A stretch of 64,000 nucleotides of DNA from Patescibacteria group bacterium UBA7396 (GTDB taxonomy: Bacteria; Patescibacteriota; Gracilibacteria; BD1-5; UBA6164). Positions 22,749-33,674 of this stretch are shown in pieces. Under the pieces are notes generated by a model. It was not told the DNA's origin. It was given only the letters and a program-made list of their open reading frames with translations, and ran no database searches. The DNA lies in the NCBI GenBank assembly GCA_002470645.1, contig DKNE01000023.1, forward strand, positions 1 to 64,000. The letters run 5' to 3'. Position 1 is the stretch's first letter, and each line of letters opens with the position of its first letter. The translations under genes were made by a program, and so were the position numbers.

Positions 22749-23438
22749 ATGCAAGAATTATTGAAACAATATGATATTCATTTAAATGAAGAACAAGAAA
22801 AAAAATTTAGTGATTTTTTAAAGATTTTTATTGAAACAAATTCTCAAATTAATCTTTCAGCGATTCGTGATGAAGCTGGAATTATAGAAAAACACTTTAT
22901 TGATTCTATTATTCTCACAAAATTTTGTAGTATTGAAGGAAAAGTATTAGATTTATGAACATGAGGGGGGTTCCCATGAATTCCTCTCAAAATTTTAGAT
23001 GGAAAAAATACTGATTTTACTTTAGTTGATAGTATTGGGAAAAAAGTAAAAGTTGTGAATTCTTTTATAGAAAAACTTGAATTAACTAACATAAAAGCAA
23101 TTCAAGCAAGAGCAGAAGAGTTAGGACAAAATCCTCTGCATAGATGAAAATATAATATGGTAGTTTCTCGCGCTACAGCTTATTTACCAACTCTTTTAGA
23201 ATATACTATTCCTCTTTTATCAGTAGGATGAATTTTTGTTTCATATAAACTTGATAATGATGAAGAAATAAAAGAAGCTCAGAAAGCACTCCATGTACTA
23301 GATGCCGAAATAATTGCTATCAAAAAATATGAACTTGCTGGTCAAAAAAGAGCATTTTTATTTATTCAAAAAATTGCTGAAACACATAAAAAATATCCAA
23401 GAATAATTTGAGAGCCTCTAAAAAACCCAATAAAATAA
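22749..23438 (+). CDS. rsmG: 16S rRNA (guanine-527-N7) methyltransferase RsmG
   Basis: SAM-dependent methyltransferase of G527 in 16S rRNA. The 229-residue size is normal. The SAM loop is LDLGTGGGFPGIPLKI, with three of its glycines encoded by TGA. Further family blocks are LVDSIGKKVKVVN, NIKAIQARAEEL and VVSRATAYLPTLLEY. The N-terminal region contains NLSAIRDEAGIIEKHFIDS. ATG at 22749 lies 58 bp after the malic enzyme gene. It is followed by the TsaC-type gene after 28 bp, so the three probably form one operon. Confidence 0.96.
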
Positions 23439-23466
23439 TATTTTCTTATATCTTTTTTAGTTTATT

Positions 23467-24018
23467 ATGATTTATATACTCCCAACAGATACATGTTTTT
23501 GAATAGCTTGCGCATTTGATGATACTAATAGCTATCATCAAATTTATAAAATAAAAAATAGACCGTTAGAAAAACCTCTTGCTATTATGGTAGAAAGTTT
23601 TGAGTGGTTAGTAAAAAATACTTCTTTACATGACGATCAAATTTATTTTTTAAAAAAATATCCTAGACCTTTTACTATATTGACCGATTGTCCTTATATT
23701 GAAATGATTTTAAATTTAGAACAAGATGATTTTCAGTATGAAAACAAAGAATTTTACAAGAAAATAGCATTTAGAGTCGCGCATAATGAAATACAAAAAA
23801 AACTTATTTCTGAAGTATGACCTATATTTTTAACTAGTGCAAATTTTTCATGAGAAAAAGAAATATATTCTGTAGATGAAGCAAAAAAACAATTTAAACT
23901 TTTTAAAGATATTATATTTTTATGAGATAATATCACTCTTGATAATTCTATACAACCTTCTGATATTTTTGAGTTTGAAGGTGAATCATCTCAGAATATT
24001 AAATACTTAAGACAATAA
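23467..24018 (+). CDS. tsaC: threonylcarbamoyl-AMP synthase, TsaC/YrdC type
   Basis: Forms L-threonylcarbamoyl-AMP from Thr, bicarbonate and ATP, the first step of t6A37 on ANN-decoding tRNAs. The 183-residue, YrdC-only size matches TsaC rather than Sua5. The signatures are ILPTDTCFGIACAFDD at the N-terminus, YKIKNRPLEKPLAIMV (KxR and SK-type substrate loop) and LTSANFSGE near residue 120. The middle is more divergent than usual. It is the last gene of the malic enzyme-rsmG run and ends at a terminator. Confidence 0.88.
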
Positions 24019-24047
24019 AAAAATTGCAATTTCATTGCAATTTTTTT
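24016..24047. terminator. bidirectional terminator between convergent genes
   Basis: AAATTGCAAT (24021-24030) pairs with ATTGCAATTT (24034-24043), flanked by A and T runs. Confidence 0.85.
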
Positions 24048-25263
24048 ATTCTTCTGATATTTTTCTAGAAACACGAATATCCTTTTTTAGGCTTTTTTTT
24101 GTTTCATTTTCAACATCATTCATATCTCATAAAGCAACTCTTGATTTTGTTATAATTTTATCTGCATCACGAAGTAATTCCAAAACAAGATAAAAGCTAC
24201 TAATTCAAATCACAAGACCTGCAAATCACATAAAATGTTCTGATAAAATTAGTACCAAAAAGGTTAAACTAAGTGGTAATTTTATATATGATGAAACTAT
24301 TTTAGGGTTTAAATAATAAGCCTCTACTGCATGAACAAAAGATATTAAAAATATAATTTCAAAAATAATTGGAAGTCATCAATATGTACTATATCAAATC
24401 AGCAATATAGGAAAGCTTGATATAAATGTTCCTAAAACAGGAATAAATCAACAAATAAAAACTACAATAGCTAAAGTATAAATAAAAGGGAAAGCACTTC
24501 CATGAATAAGTCCTATAATAAAGATTCAAATTGTAGTTAAAATAGCATTTGTTAAAGCAATCATACTTTGTGCTTTAAAAACAAGCCCGAAAGTTCTTAC
24601 AATTTTTTCTATAATTACTTTATACTCATGATACAAAAATCAAAAATTTGATTTTTGTATTCATTTTAAATATTCTGCTAATTTATCTCTATCAATAATG
24701 AAAATATAGCTCAAAATAAGTGCAATAATAACCTTTAAAAATATAGCTCAAAAAGCTTTAATTTTTTCAAAAACTTGTAAGATAATATCAATATCTTGTT
24801 TTGAAAAAATTTCACTGATACTTCATCAAATTTGAGAATTAATATTTTTGATTTCTTCTAATTTAGAAGTTACTATCATAATTGGTTCTCTGAGAGCTGG
24901 AATATATTTTGGTAATTCTCTTAATTCACGTGTTAATTGAGGTAAAAGATCTGAAAGTGCAAAAAATATAGCTCCTATAAAAATTAAATATAAAAATATT
25001 ATAATAATATTTAATGAAAAAAATCTTTTAAAAAATTCCCTTGTATTAATGTTTCTTAAAATTTTATCTATAAAAATATCAAATTTTTGTTTCAAAAAAC
25101 TTCAAAAAGTTAAAAATAAGTAAGAAAATATAAAGGTTAAAAATAAAACCAATAAAAAATGCTGTAATGAATAAAATATTCCAATAAGAAGTAAATATGC
25201 TATTAATTTTTGAATAAAATACTTATTTCAAAGAAGTTTTCATATTTTTTTGAATGCTACCAT
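24046..25263 (-). CDS. AI-2E family (PerM/YdiK-like) membrane protein
   Basis: A 405-residue polytopic membrane protein. Two N-terminal hydrophobic helices precede a long amphipathic loop (about 60-170, containing DLLPQLTRELRELPKY). About five membrane segments follow, with the family signature FICGFIPVLGTFISSFPILLIG and VHAVEAYYLNPKIVSSYIKL near the end. Family members have been linked to autoinducer-2 export or Na+/H+ exchange. The substrate cannot be inferred here. ATG at 25263 lies 24 bp after the RNase R stop, so it may be the last gene of that transcript. Confidence 0.88.
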
Positions 25264-25287
25264 ATAAAATAGTTAAAAATATTTTTT

Positions 25288-27354
25288 TTATTGTATAATT
25301 TTTTGGATAAAATCAAAATTTAATCTTCTTTTTTCTATTTCTACACTTCCAATTTTAATTTTTACTTTATCTCAAACTTGTAAAAATAATTCTTTATTGA
25401 ATTCAAATTTCATATCATCCTGGCAAAATTCATATCTTTTTATTCCTATCACACTTGCTGCTGCTTCTATATCTACAAAACCTTCCGCAGTATTTTCAAG
25501 TTCAATAAAAAATCAAGAAGCAATAATTCAAGAAATAACTCATTCAAACTCTTCTCAAATTTTATTCTCATAAAATTTACAAATCATCAAATCTTTTACA
25601 GCATATTCTAGTTTTTCAGCTTTTCTTTCTGAATCTGAAGTATGTTTTGTAACCGTTTTTAAAATATTTGTATAATGCTCAATTCTATTTGGAGTTAATT
25701 TTTTATGTAATTTTTCTTTGATAATCCTATGTATTTGTAAATCTGGGTATCTACGAATTGGTGAAGTAAAATGAGAGTAAAATTCTAAATTGAGTCAAAA
25801 ATGACCATCATTTTCATCAGAATATATTGCTTTTTCTAAACTTCTAAGAATGAGTTTTTGCAAAAGTTTTTCCTTAGGATTTCATTCAATTTGTTTTAAA
25901 ACTTCAGCTAAAAGTTTCGGAGTAAGGTTTTTATAAGGCAATGTAAATCAAAAAATGTGTAAAGTTTTTCTCAATTTTTCTACATCATCTTCATTTGGAA
26001 GTGGGTGGACTCTGTAAACAAAAGGAAGTTTTGAATACAATTCTCAAACGCTTTCATTTGCTAAAATCATAAATTCCTCAATGATTTTCATACTTTCATA
26101 TCTTTCATATTTTTTAATATCAATTGGATATCATTCCTCATTTAAAATAATTTTTGTTTCTGGAAAATCAAAATTTAAAATTCAAGCTTTTTGTTTTTTT
26201 TGAGTAATTTTTTGTTTCAATTCAAATGAAATTTTTATAGATTCAAAAAGTTCTTGACTCATTTTTCATCAAAATTTAAGCTCATCTCCAAGATGTAATT
26301 TTTCATCAAGTATTTCTTGAACTTCCCTATAAGTAAGACGAAATTTTGATTCAATTATACTTTCATAGACTTTTTTAGAAAGTATATTTGCGTCTTCATC
26401 AAGCAAAATTTCGCATGTAAGAGTAAGTTTTTTTGTATTTGGATTAAGAGAACATAAATCATTTGAAAGTTTTTCTGGGAGCATTGGAATAACTCTATCG
26501 ACTAAATAAATAGAATTCCCTCTCTTTAAAGCTTCTCTATCAAGAGCACTTCCCTCTTGCACATATTCTGCAACATCCGCAATAGAAACAATCAATTTAT
26601 AATTTTTATCTTTTTTCTCAATAAAAATAGCATCATCTAAATCTTTTGCATCATCTCCATCAATAGTAAAAATAAGTTTTTTTGTCAAATCAACTCTTTC
26701 AGGCTGTTGTTCAAAAATGAGAGAATCTGCTTCTTTTAAAATCAATTCTCCAAATTTAATTCTTGCTCATCATTCTAATGCAATGGAAAGAATATCAACT
26801 CATCTTTTTTCTTTATCTCCTAGTATTTCAATAATACTTCATTCTGGATTTTTTCCTGACCAATCAGTAATTTTTATTGCTACTTTATCTCATTTTTTGA
26901 GTTGACCTTTATATTTTGCCAATTTTTTATTTGAAATATGAACATCATTTTTAAACGCTGGATTATCTAAAATAACAAATGCAAAATCTTTTACAAATTC
27001 TATACTTCAAACTAAAACTCTCTCAGCTCTTTTTAAAACTTTTGTAATAATAGCTTCTTTTCTACGATTAAATGTTTGTAAAACAGCCTCTACTTCATCG
27101 CCATCTAATGCACCATTTAAATTTTTTGGATACACAAAATATCCTTTTTCCAATCACTCAACATCTACAAATCAAAAATCATTATTTTTACTTGATGAAT
27201 ATTTTCACACTATTTTTTCAAGTTCTGAATAATCCGTTGGTTTATTTGAGTAATTTTTATATCTTGATTTATTTTTTGAAATTTTAGGAGCATATGCTTT
27301 TTTTTCTAAAGATTTTTTTCTTCATCTATAATTATCTTGTGATATTTTTTTCAA
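25288..27354 (-). CDS. rnr: ribonuclease R (RNB family 3'-5' exoribonuclease)
   Basis: Degrades RNA 3' to 5', including structured RNA. The 688-residue protein has an N-terminal Lys-rich leader and cold-shock domains (about 45-210). The RNB catalytic block is FTIDGDDAKDLDDAIFIEKK, with the four Asp residues, followed by VSIADVAEYVQEGS and LDREALKRGNSIYLVDRVIPMLP. A C-terminal S1 domain ends in QVGDKVKIKIGSVEI. No ATG fits the conserved N-terminus, so TTG at 27352-27354 is chosen as start. No Shine-Dalgarno site is seen. Another RNB gene lies at 29.2 kb. Confidence 0.93.
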
Positions 27355-27408
27355 TTTTATTCTATTAATAATAATATTTTTATTGTAAGAAAAAATTACA
27401 AAATAGCA

Positions 27409-27436
27409 AAAAATAAAGAGTTTGAAACTCTTTATT
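27409..27436 (-). terminator. terminator of the Clp ATPase gene
   Basis: AATAAAGAG (27412-27420) pairs with CTCTTTATT (27428-27436). On the minus strand it is followed by T6. Confidence 0.8.
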
Positions 27437-29152
27437 CTAATCTGTATAATGTATTGAGTATTTTTCCAAAAGAGTTTTTTTAATATAAAGAAGAACTTGA
27501 TTAGATTGTTCTCAAGAAAGATCTTCCACTTTCATTAATTTTTCTATACTTTCCATCACAGCTTTTATACTTTTTTGAATAAATTTTCTTTTTACTCCTT
27601 GGTTATTTTGATATATATTTTGAATTTTCCTTTCTACAATTTTTAATATAGTTCTTGGTTCGTATGGAAAAAATAATTCAATTTCTTGATCTCATAAACC
27701 AATTCCTTCAAAGTCTTGAATAAAAGTTAAATCTCTCAATCACTCTAAAAATGCTCTTTCTTTAAGAGAAGAAATATCATTTTGAGAAAGCCCATATTGT
27801 TTAAGTTTCGTTGCATAAAATTTTAACTCGTCTCTCATATCTATATTATCTCCAATACTAAGATAACTTAACTCAGTATATGCAGAAACAGTTGCATAAA
27901 TAGCTCTTAATTGTTCCAGAGATATTTCCACATCTTCTCATTGTGTTTCTATAGCCTCTACATCATATACTTTATCTCCATTATAGATAATATCAAAACT
28001 TAAGTTTCATAATGTATCGGTATCTATCCCTATCATTATTTGCCCTTCATAATCAAAGTATTTTTTAAAAGAAGACGAATGTAATAATCTTGTTAAATAT
28101 CTTTTTACTAAATTATCATAAGTACGTACCAATTCTCTAGCTCATTTTTCTCTTGAGTATCATTTTTGAATAATATATTCATATAACTCCGGTGAAAGCT
28201 CAAATTGTATATGAGATTCTGAATAATATTTAATAAGATACTCATTAAATTTTTGTACTTGAATATCAATAATTTTTCTACAATCCTCTTTTGACAATTC
28301 AACAAACTCTATAAAAGAATGAATTCTTCAAATAAATTCTGGTTTAAAGATCTTTTTTAGAGAATCTTGAAATATCTTTTCTAAATCTTGAATATTTGCC
28401 TTATCAGAAGAAAATCAAATATTATTTTTATTTTTTTCACGAGAGATTTCATCTTGTCAAATATTTGATGTCAAAATAATAATTGAGTTTTGAAAATTTA
28501 CGACTTCTCATTTTGAAGTTTGTATCTTTCATTCATCTAATAATCATAATAATTGTTGAATCACTTCAGGATGTGCTTTTTCTATTTCATCGAATAATAG
28601 TATGTTAAACCATGGCATCCTTTGAATCATAGGATTTAATTTTCATGTTTTCTTTGCAATATCAAATGCTGAAGTAATTTTCTTATTTGTAAATGGAGTT
28701 TCTTCATCATATCAAATATATCATTTAGGAGACCCAAATAAATTTGAACCTGTGTATCTATCTGAAAAATTTTCACAATTTATCTTAATAAAAGCTCATG
28801 CATCTCCAAACATAGTTTCTGCCAATGCTTTTACTATTTCTGTTTTCCCTACTCAAGTTGGACCATGAAAGAAAAATACTCACAAAGGTCCCTTAGGGTC
28901 TCATAACCTTAAAATACTATCAAGTAATGCTTGAGATAAAGCTTCTTTAGCTTTATCTTGAGAAATAACATGATTCTCAAATGCTTGTTTTAATTCAGTT
29001 AAAAATGGGTGTTTATTATCCATAGCAATTGTATCACAAACAAGTTGAGAATACTTTTGTCTAAAATAAGATACAAATTTTTTACCTTCCTGTCATTGGA
29101 GTCATGATACATTTGACTCATCTTTGTTTCCTAAACATAATTGTCAACCCAT
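27437..29152 (-). CDS. Clp/Hsp100-type AAA+ ATPase with a single AAA module
   Basis: ATP-driven protein unfoldase. Of the 571 residues, about 90-410 form one AAA module of the ClpA/ClpB D2 type. Walker A is FHGPTGVGKTEIVKAL, with the pore-loop region GSPKGYIGYDEE. Walker B is ILLFDEIEKAHPEVIQQLL, with sensor-1 IIILTSNIG and an arginine-finger region KPEFIGRIHSFIEF. The D1 module, ClpN repeats and the zinc finger of ClpX are absent. The C-terminal 160 residues are not recognised. It lies between two RNB exonuclease genes on the same strand. Whether it feeds ClpP or works alone is not known. Confidence 0.88.
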
Positions 29153-29207
29153 ACAAAAAAATTAAGAAATAAGTTATCTTTATAAGTATTTTAAATAAAT
29201 AGTCAAA

Positions 29208-30740
29208 TTATTTTCAACAAAAGTGTAGAATAATCCTATCAATAATTTTATTTCTAAGGTTTTTTCTTGCTTCGCTTGGCTCTATTTTTCAAAAATTTAT
29301 GGAAGATGTGAATAATAGTTTTGATTGAAATTTTACATGAATAGTGAACTTATTTCAGTCTGTTATTTCCTCTATTGAAAATAAATATTTTTCTTCTGTA
29401 TTGAGTATTTTTGTATTATTTAAAAGAGAAAATATAGCCTTAGGATTAAATTTTTTTTCTTCTAGCAAAACTTTTCTTAAAATTTGTTTAATTTCTTCAT
29501 TTTTTGAAATTAAAAAAAGTCAAATAGCCCAAGCCCATTGTCATTTTTCACCATTTTGTAAATCATGAATAATTTCTTCAACAATTACTTTTGGAATTTT
29601 TCTTCCTGCTGATATTGTGTCTCTGATATTTTGTGTAAAATCAGAAGTCGTAAGAGTATCTCAACGCTGAGATTTCAATTTTGTGACTATTTTTTGTCAT
29701 TTTAATTCTCTATCTGTATCTCTTCCAAGAATATCAATAATAGTTTTTGATACATTAATATATTCTGTAATTTCTTTGATTTCAGTAGAATTATATGGAA
29801 CATGCTCCCCTCTTAAATGGACTAATTTTAATACTCTATGTAAAACCATATCCGCATACCTTCTTATAGGAGAAGTAAAATGTGAATAATTTTGTAATGC
29901 AAGTCAAGAATGAAATCATACCTCATGAGAATAATATGCTTTTTCATTAACAGAATTATGACATCTAAATATTGAATTATACCCTTTTTTTACGCATAAA
30001 ATTGCAGATGCTATATTTGCTAAAATCATAAATTCTTCAATAATCGTAGAAGGAATTTTCTTTGAAATTGAAACTTCCTTTTCTTCATGTGGTCAAATAT
30101 ATAATTGTCTATCAGCATCTTGGAAACTCATATCAGCTCATTCTCTTTTTCTAATTATTTTTCTCTTTTTAGCAACTTCATACATTAATTGCAAAGTGTT
30201 GTGATTTTGCGATTCTGGATTTAAGAAATCATCTATAAATGTTTCATAACTATATCTTAATTTATTTTTAAATATTGATTCATACAAAGTAAAATCTTGT
30301 ATTTCAGATTCATTATTCAAATCAACTCGAATACTTAAAGTTAATTTTTCACCATCTTCATTGAGAGATAATAAATTTTGAGACAAAATAGGTGGTACCA
30401 TATTTATAACTCATTCTCATCTATAAACACTAGTAGTTCTTTTTAAAGCTTCAATATCAAGAGGTGTATATGCAGGAATAGCTTCAGTGACATCACTAAT
30501 ATGAATAAAAACACTATATCCGTTTTTTGTTTTTTCAACCCAAATAGCATCATCCAAATCAAGAGATTCTATTCCATCAATACTAATTCATTCTTCCATT
30601 TTTCTTGTAATTGCTTGGTCATTAATTCCATGTATGGATAAATTTTTTGCTTGGTTTAAGGCTAATGGATGATATCAAATTCTAATCATCCCCTCCATAT
30701 GTGTTCCAGATGCTGTATAATCTTTTATATATGACCTCAT
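29208..30740 (-). CDS. second RNB-family exoribonuclease with a dsRBD-like C-terminal tail
   Basis: A 510-residue protein starting at ATG 30740. The RNB catalytic block comes early (SIDGIESLDLDDAIWVEK, about residues 50-67), so cold-shock domains are missing. HISDVTEAIPAYTP and LKRTTSVYRGEGVINMVPP follow. After the RNB fold, residues about 431-510 run helix (NPKAIFSLLNN), three strands (including KFTIHVKFQ and LFTSSINFG) and helix (SEARKNLRNKIIDRII). This looks like a double-stranded RNA-binding motif in place of S1. The protein differs strongly from RNase R at 25.3 kb. The dsRBD reading is an inference from pattern. Confidence 0.85.
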
Positions 30741-30893
30741 TGTTATTAATATTAAAACATAAGATGTCAAGTATAGGAATTACAAAAAAAAGTCAAAATT
30801 TTTTCAAAACTCTGCTCTTTATTTTAATTTTTAAAACAAAAAAATACTCGAAAGTAAGCATTTATTTTCATAAAGAATTACTATCGAATATTT

Positions 30894-30979
30894 TGGTGCC
30901 CAAGATGGGACTCGAACCCACACACCTTTCGGCATACGCACCTCAAGCGTACGTGTCTACCAATTCCACCACCTGGGCA
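30894..30979 (-). tRNA. tRNA-Leu (GAG)
   Basis: An 86-nt class II tRNA with encoded CCA. The anticodon stem TACGC/GCGTA has loop TTGAGGT, giving GAG for CUY codons. A long variable arm is present and the acceptor starts GCCCAGG. It lies 16 bp after tRNA-Leu (CAA), almost certainly on one transcript. Confidence 0.95.
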
Positions 30980-30995
30980 TAAATCATGAGGTTTT

Positions 30996-31083
30996 TGGTG
31001 CCCCGAGCGAGAATCGAACTCGCACTCCAGTGAAGGAATGGGATTTTGAGTCCCACGTGTCTACCAATTCCACCATCGGGGCA
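30996..31083 (-). tRNA. tRNA-Leu (CAA)
   Basis: An 88-nt class II tRNA with encoded CCA. The anticodon stem TGGGA/TCCCA has loop CTCAAAA, giving CAA for UUG codons. It is the first of two tandem Leu tRNAs. Confidence 0.95.
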
Positions 31084-31099
31084 AAAAGAAAGCTTTGCA

Positions 31100-31127
31100 A
31101 TTATATACAAAACTTCTAAAAATCAAA
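31100..31127 (-). promoter_or_regulatory. promoter of the two tRNA-Leu genes
   Basis: On the minus strand TTTGAT (31127-31122), a 16-nt spacer, then TATAAT (31105-31100), about 16 bp before the mature tRNA. Confidence 0.7.
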
Positions 31128-31147
31128 TTTTTTGTATGGAAACAATA

Positions 31148-33637
31148 TTAATTCATTTGTAATGCATTAGAAATAACTTTTGCAACTTCTGCTCTCGTCA
31201 TATTTTTATATGGTTGAAATATAACTTTTCCATCTATCGTATATCCATCTACCACACACATATTATTTGCTTTTTGAATATATTTTACTTCCCATCCGGA
31301 TTGATCTACATCCTCAAAACGAGTAATGTATGCATCCTTTGGTACTACTCAAGAAATTTGAAAAATCATTTTTAAAGCCTCTGCACGAGTTATCGGTTGG
31401 TGCGGACGAAATGTAGAATTACTTTTATCAATCACTCATAATTCTAATGCTTTTGCGACTACTTTTGCTTCCCACGCATTTTTATCAACATCAGTATAGG
31501 AAATATTATACGTAACAACTTTTGAGTAATCTATACAAAATGATCTCAGCAATACTTTTAAATATTCAGCTCTTGATATAGTATTATTTGGTTTAAAAAG
31601 AGTCGTATCATAATACCCTTGCATAATAGACGCATTCCCAAGCGATTGAATATAGTTTTTTGCAAAAGAATCATCAATATCTGAAAAGAAAATATTCATT
31701 TTTGGAAATACACATTGCCTTGCTTTTACGAGTTCATTTTCCTCACACTGTTTGAGTTTTTTATTTTCAACAATGGGGATAACAGGTATTTCAACTGGAG
31801 CTTTTGTATCAGTAATACTCGGAGTATCTGGAGTTGAGATTGGTTCATTTTTTGGAACTGAAGAAGTTTCTTTTTTAATATCTCCACAAGTTCCATCATA
31901 ATACGTAGGTGAAAAATCTCATGTCGGACAATTATCTTTCGGAGTAATGGCTGATCATCAACCTCCACCACCTCAAGATGATATAATTTGATTCCATTGT
32001 GCATATAGAGTCGTATTTGCAAGGATTTTAGTAGTACTTATGATCTGAGTTCCTCATGTTTTTTGATCAAACCATCATTGAAATGCATATCCACTCCTAC
32101 TAGTAATGGCTCATGTTCCTATCTCAGTATTATAAATCACTTTTTGTGTTTCTGGATTTGGAGTTACTCCTCCATTGCTATCATACGTAACGAGATATTG
32201 CCTCAATGTACTACATGATACCGTTGCTCCACTCTGACCAGCACATGACCAAGTAAAGCTTCCGGTTCCAGAAGTTATGCTAGATGGTGTTCCAGAAGCA
32301 CAAAGCTGTGTCGTTGGTGAGGTAAGAGTTGCCTCACTACTGGCTGTTCCACAGACTCCATTTATACTCAAATCCCATTGTGCATATATGGTAGTATCTG
32401 AAAGTAATTTTGTGTTTTGGGTGATTTGAGTTCCTCATGTTTTTTGATCAAACCATCATTTAAAGACATATTCATCTCTGGTTGTAGTTGAAAGTATCCC
32501 GATCTCATTATTATACGTAACCACTTTCGTAAGTGGAACTGGGAGAGCTCCTCCGTTCGCATCAAATGTCAGTGTATATTGTCTTGGTGCACTACAACTA
32601 GATATACTTCATCCATTTACTCCATTACATGACCATGTAAAGCTTCCAGTTCAAGAAGTTACGATGGTAGGATTCCCGGTACTACATAAGTTACTACTTG
32701 GTGCTGTTACACTTGCTTGAGCTTCTGAACTTCCACAAGTTCCATTGATAATCAATTTCCATTGCGCATATATAGTGGTATCTGCAAGAATTTTAGTAGT
32801 ACTTATAATCTGAGTTCCTCATGTTTTTTGATCAAACCATCATTGAAAAGCATATCCAGTCCTATTCGTAGTCGCTAATGTTGCTATCTCAGTATTATAA
32901 ATCACTTTTTGTGTTTCTGGATTTGGAGTCACTCCCCCATTACTATCATACGTAACAAGATATTGTCTGAAAGTACTACATGCGGCATTTAATCCACCAC
33001 TCTGACCAGTACAGGTCCAAGTAAAACTTCCAGTTCCAGAAATTACACTTGATGGTGTTCCAGAAGCACAAAGTTGTGTATTTGGTGGGGTAAGAGTTGC
33101 TTCACTAGTCGCAAATCCACAGACTCCATTTATACTCAAATCCCATTGTGCATATATGGTAGTATCTGAAAGTAATTTTGTGTTTTGGGTGATTTGAGTT
33201 CCTCATGTTTTTTGATCAAACCATCATTTAAAGACATAGCTATCTCTGGTTGTAGTTGAAAGTATCCCGATCTCATTATTATACGTAACCACTTTCGTAA
33301 GTGGGATGGGGAGAGTTCCTCCGTTCGCATCAAATGTCAGTGTATATTGTCTTGGTGCACTACAACTCGCAGTAGTTCCTCCATTTACTCCATTACATGA
33401 CCATGTAAAGCTTTCAGTTCCAGAAGTTACGATGGTAGCATTCCCGGTGCTACATAAGTTACTACTTGGTGCTGTTATACTCCCTTGAGCTTCTGAACTT
33501 CCACAACTTCCATTAATTGCTGTAGGAGTAGATTTTTCTATTTCAAAATCATCAATAATAAAATCTGAATAAGATATTAATACTGATTGCATTGATAATA
33601 ATATTATCTCTAAAAAAACTAAAAATCTAAAAAACAT
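31148..33637 (-). CDS. SLH-anchored surface protein with InlB/Listeria-Bacteroides-type repeats
   Basis: An 829-residue cell-surface protein. ATG at 33637 is followed by a hydrophobic signal segment (FLVFLEIILLSMQSVLIS). Residues about 40-550 alternate two modules. One is a Cys-paired beta domain (GTGSFTWSCAGQSG type). The other is a Listeria-Bacteroides repeat (VTYDSNGG ... GWFDQKTGGTQI ... TTIYAQW). The pattern A-B-A-B arises from a 768-bp duplication. A Pro/Thr/Ser linker leads to three C-terminal SLH repeats (ISRAEYLKVLL, ITRAEALKMIF, MTRAEVAKVIS) that bind wall polymers. It is probably an adhesin or S-layer-associated protein. It is 37 bp downstream of the 811-residue secreted protein gene. 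Confidence 0.9.
31985..33520 (-). repeat. two tandem copies of a ~768-bp coding repeat
   Basis: Blocks near 31985-32750 and 32751-33520 match over long stretches. For example, the run from the AGACTCCATT at 32353 recurs at 33121, an offset of 768 bp (256 codons). The offset is 765 bp elsewhere because of a one-codon indel. Each copy carries one A and one B module of the surface protein. Confidence 0.85.
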
Positions 33638-33674
33638 AAATCAAGTAATTAATAATATAAATATGATCTTTTAT

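Noticed and set aside
30701..30982. Plus-strand ORF ending in VPKMGLEPTHLSAYAPQ-like sequence
   Set aside because: The C-terminal part is the antisense of the tRNA-Leu(GAG) gene, a well-known spurious protein. The rest overlaps the promoter side of the RNB exonuclease gene.
31985..33520. CRISPR-like or IS-type repeat
   Set aside because: The repeats are 768 bp, in frame and coding for known surface modules. No short spaced repeats or transposase are present.
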